Assembly (NCBI GenBank): GCA_013178295.1
Contig: JABLWW010000007.1
Coordinates: 143,397 to 207,396, forward strand
Reading direction: 5' to 3'
From: Anaerolineae bacterium
GTDB taxonomy: Bacteria; Chloroflexota; Anaerolineae; Anaerolineales; Anaerolineaceae
Length of the DNA: 64,000 bases
The position numbers were made by a program, and so were the translations under genes. The notes under the pieces were generated by a model that saw only the letters and a program-made list of their open reading frames with translations, was not told the origin of the DNA and searched no databases. Below, in pieces: positions 63,193 through 64,000 of the stretch. The first letter of the stretch is position 1. Each line of letters starts with the position of its first letter.

Positions 63193-63217
63193 AAGCTCCG
63201 ATGATGGAGTGGTTATT

Positions 63218-63769
63218 TTGAAGCAAAAGCACTGGCCGGTTCCAAACAGCCAAAATGATCAACTGCCGCTGCCCGGTCAAGCCGGTTCGTTCTGGGAAGA
63301 CCGGGGAGACCGCAGACACGCAGGTGTTGACATCTACGCCCCGGCTGGCAGTGAAGTGGTTGCCACTGAAGACGGTGTTGTGCTTGATGTTTCCATATTC
63401 ACTTCCCCCGAACGTTTGCCGTACTGGAACACCACCTATTGCGTTCTGCTACAGAATGCCGAAGGCATGGTCTTTCGCTATGCCGAAATGGGAGATGTAA
63501 CCGTCAAAAAAGGAGACCGCGTTGCTGCTGGGCAGGTACTGGGACACGTGGGCACGGTCCTTGACCTGAACAAAATTGACCACCGCTCTCCTGCCTATAT
63601 TCAGCGTCTCAAGCACAGCGGCAGCCCTTCAATGCTGCACTTTGAAATGTACCGCACGCCGCCAAGTACACAAGAAAAATATCTTGGAGGCAACTTTTTC
63701 TCACCCGATAAGCCGGATGATCTGCTCGATCCATTGCCATACCTGCAATCAATGCGCGATCAAACATAA
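63218..63769 (+). CDS. M23/LytM-type peptidase domain protein
   Basis: About 183 residues with a single M23 fold: HAGVDIYAPAGSEVVATEDGVVLDV supplies the H-x3-D motif, and SMLHFEMYR near the C-terminus supplies the second His (usual HLHFE). AAGQVLGHVG is also typical. I favour TTG 63218, which has GGAG 8 nt upstream; GTG 63209 in the same frame is possible but has no ribosome site. There is no signal peptide visible, which is odd for a wall hydrolase, so the protein may stay in the cell or be non-peptidase. Confidence 0.78.
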   Translation: MKQKHWPVPNSQNDQLPLPGQAGSFWEDRGDRRHAGVDIYAPAGSEVVATEDGVVLDVSIFTSPERLPYWNTTYCVLLQNAEGMVFRYAEMGDVTVKKGDRVAAGQVLGHVGTVLDLNKIDHRSPAYIQRLKHSGSPSMLHFEMYRTPPSTQEKYLGGNFFSPDKPDDLLDPLPYLQSMRDQT

Positions 63770-63816
63770 CATCATACACAAGATGTGAACTTTTTATTTT
63801 TTGGAGGAACATTCAC

Positions 63817-64000
63817 GTGAACAAAACATTACTCGATGCGCTTTTCCAACCCCAATCCATTGCCGTGGTCGGTGCCTCGACCAAACCCGGCAAGATCGGC
63901 TATACCGTTACCGAACGTCTCATCAAAGATGGCTATAAAGGCGCTATCTACCCCATCAACCCCGGCGCTTCCGAACTGCTGGGGCTAAAGGTCTATCCCA
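63817..64000 (+). CDS. Acyl-CoA synthetase (ADP-forming)-type CoA-binding protein, N-terminal part
   Basis: The 61 visible residues start at GTG 63817 behind TTGGAGGAAC: MNKTLLDALFQPQSIAVVGASTKPGKIGYTVTERLIKDGYKGAIYPINPG. This is the CoA-binding domain of ADP-forming acetate/acyl-CoA ligases (ACD/Pat family). It makes ATP from acyl-CoA in fermentative organisms. The frame is open at the window end, so the full length and any acetyltransferase domain are not visible. Confidence 0.88.
   Translation, partial: MNKTLLDALFQPQSIAVVGASTKPGKIGYTVTERLIKDGYKGAIYPINPGASELLGLKVYP

Noticed and set aside
63201..63221. Tiny frame MMEWLF before the M23-type gene
   Set aside because: Only six codons, overlapping the start region; nothing supports a leader peptide.

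Overview
The window (64 kb, moderate GC by eye) looks like chromosomal DNA of a Chloroflexota bacterium, most likely class Anaerolineae. This rests on the mix of genes (ADP-forming acyl-CoA synthetase start, fused MoaD-MoaE, TIGR03960/TIGR03936 pair, two-subunit glycine dehydrogenase gcvPA/gcvPB, YgiQ, short leaderless-type promoters) and not on any marker comparison, so the class is an inference. The DNA is densely coded on both strands; no stretch above about 300 bases lacks a gene. I saw no rRNA, tRNA, CRISPR array, IS element or prophage.

Layout. 1-2.4 kb (minus): a PadR regulator, a lipoprotein substrate-binding protein and a FecCD-type permease (cut by the window edge), behind a consensus promoter whose spacer is a perfect palindrome. 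2.4-6.4 kb (minus): lon and folC. 6.5-14.1 kb (plus): DUF503, an atypical SDR, a radical SAM pair, a PrsW-like membrane protease, YgiQ and a THUMP RNA methyltransferase. 14.3-17.5 kb (minus): glycine cleavage gcvH-gcvPA-gcvPB. 17.6-24.2 kb: scpA (minus), divergent from moaC, moaDE, rnc and smc (plus). 24.3-26.7 kb (minus): rpsF-ssb-rpsR and a membrane-anchored parvulin. 26.9-28.4 kb (plus): trmI and a CoA-type Nudix. 28.4-36 kb (minus): rplY, csp, DUF3795, a 31-residue membrane peptide, a ferric-reductase-like flavocytochrome, a chemotaxis receptor and alaS.

36.2-50.2 kb (minus) is the most striking region. Six consecutive genes encode a sigma-54 factor carrying a zinc-ribbon insertion, a soluble PAS-GAF-PAS histidine kinase, an NtrC-type activator without a DNA-binding domain, a small two-helix membrane protein, a 2096-residue TPR protein built partly from 137-residue super-repeats, and an 880-residue TPR protein with a caspase-like (C25/CHAT-type) cysteine protease domain with a visible His/Cys dyad. 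Two near-consensus -24/-12 promoters lie exactly where a closed circuit needs them: one ahead of rpoN and one between the activator and the membrane/TPR/protease genes. It reads as a self-contained, signal-switched, auto-amplifying sigma-54 module driving a TPR-caspase effector.

50.3-64 kb (mostly plus): trmFO, an M28 peptidase, a histidine kinase, hflX, a small membrane protein, rpmF (minus), a SpoIIE-type phosphatase, secD-secF, an SDR-type threonine dehydrogenase (which could feed the glycine cleavage system), htpG, a zinc-ribbon membrane protein, an M23-type protein and the start of an acyl-CoA synthetase. Several genes (DUF503, scpA, moaC, the 52.6-kb kinase, the SpoIIE phosphatase) have a -10 box 6-8 nt before the start codon, which predicts leaderless mRNAs.
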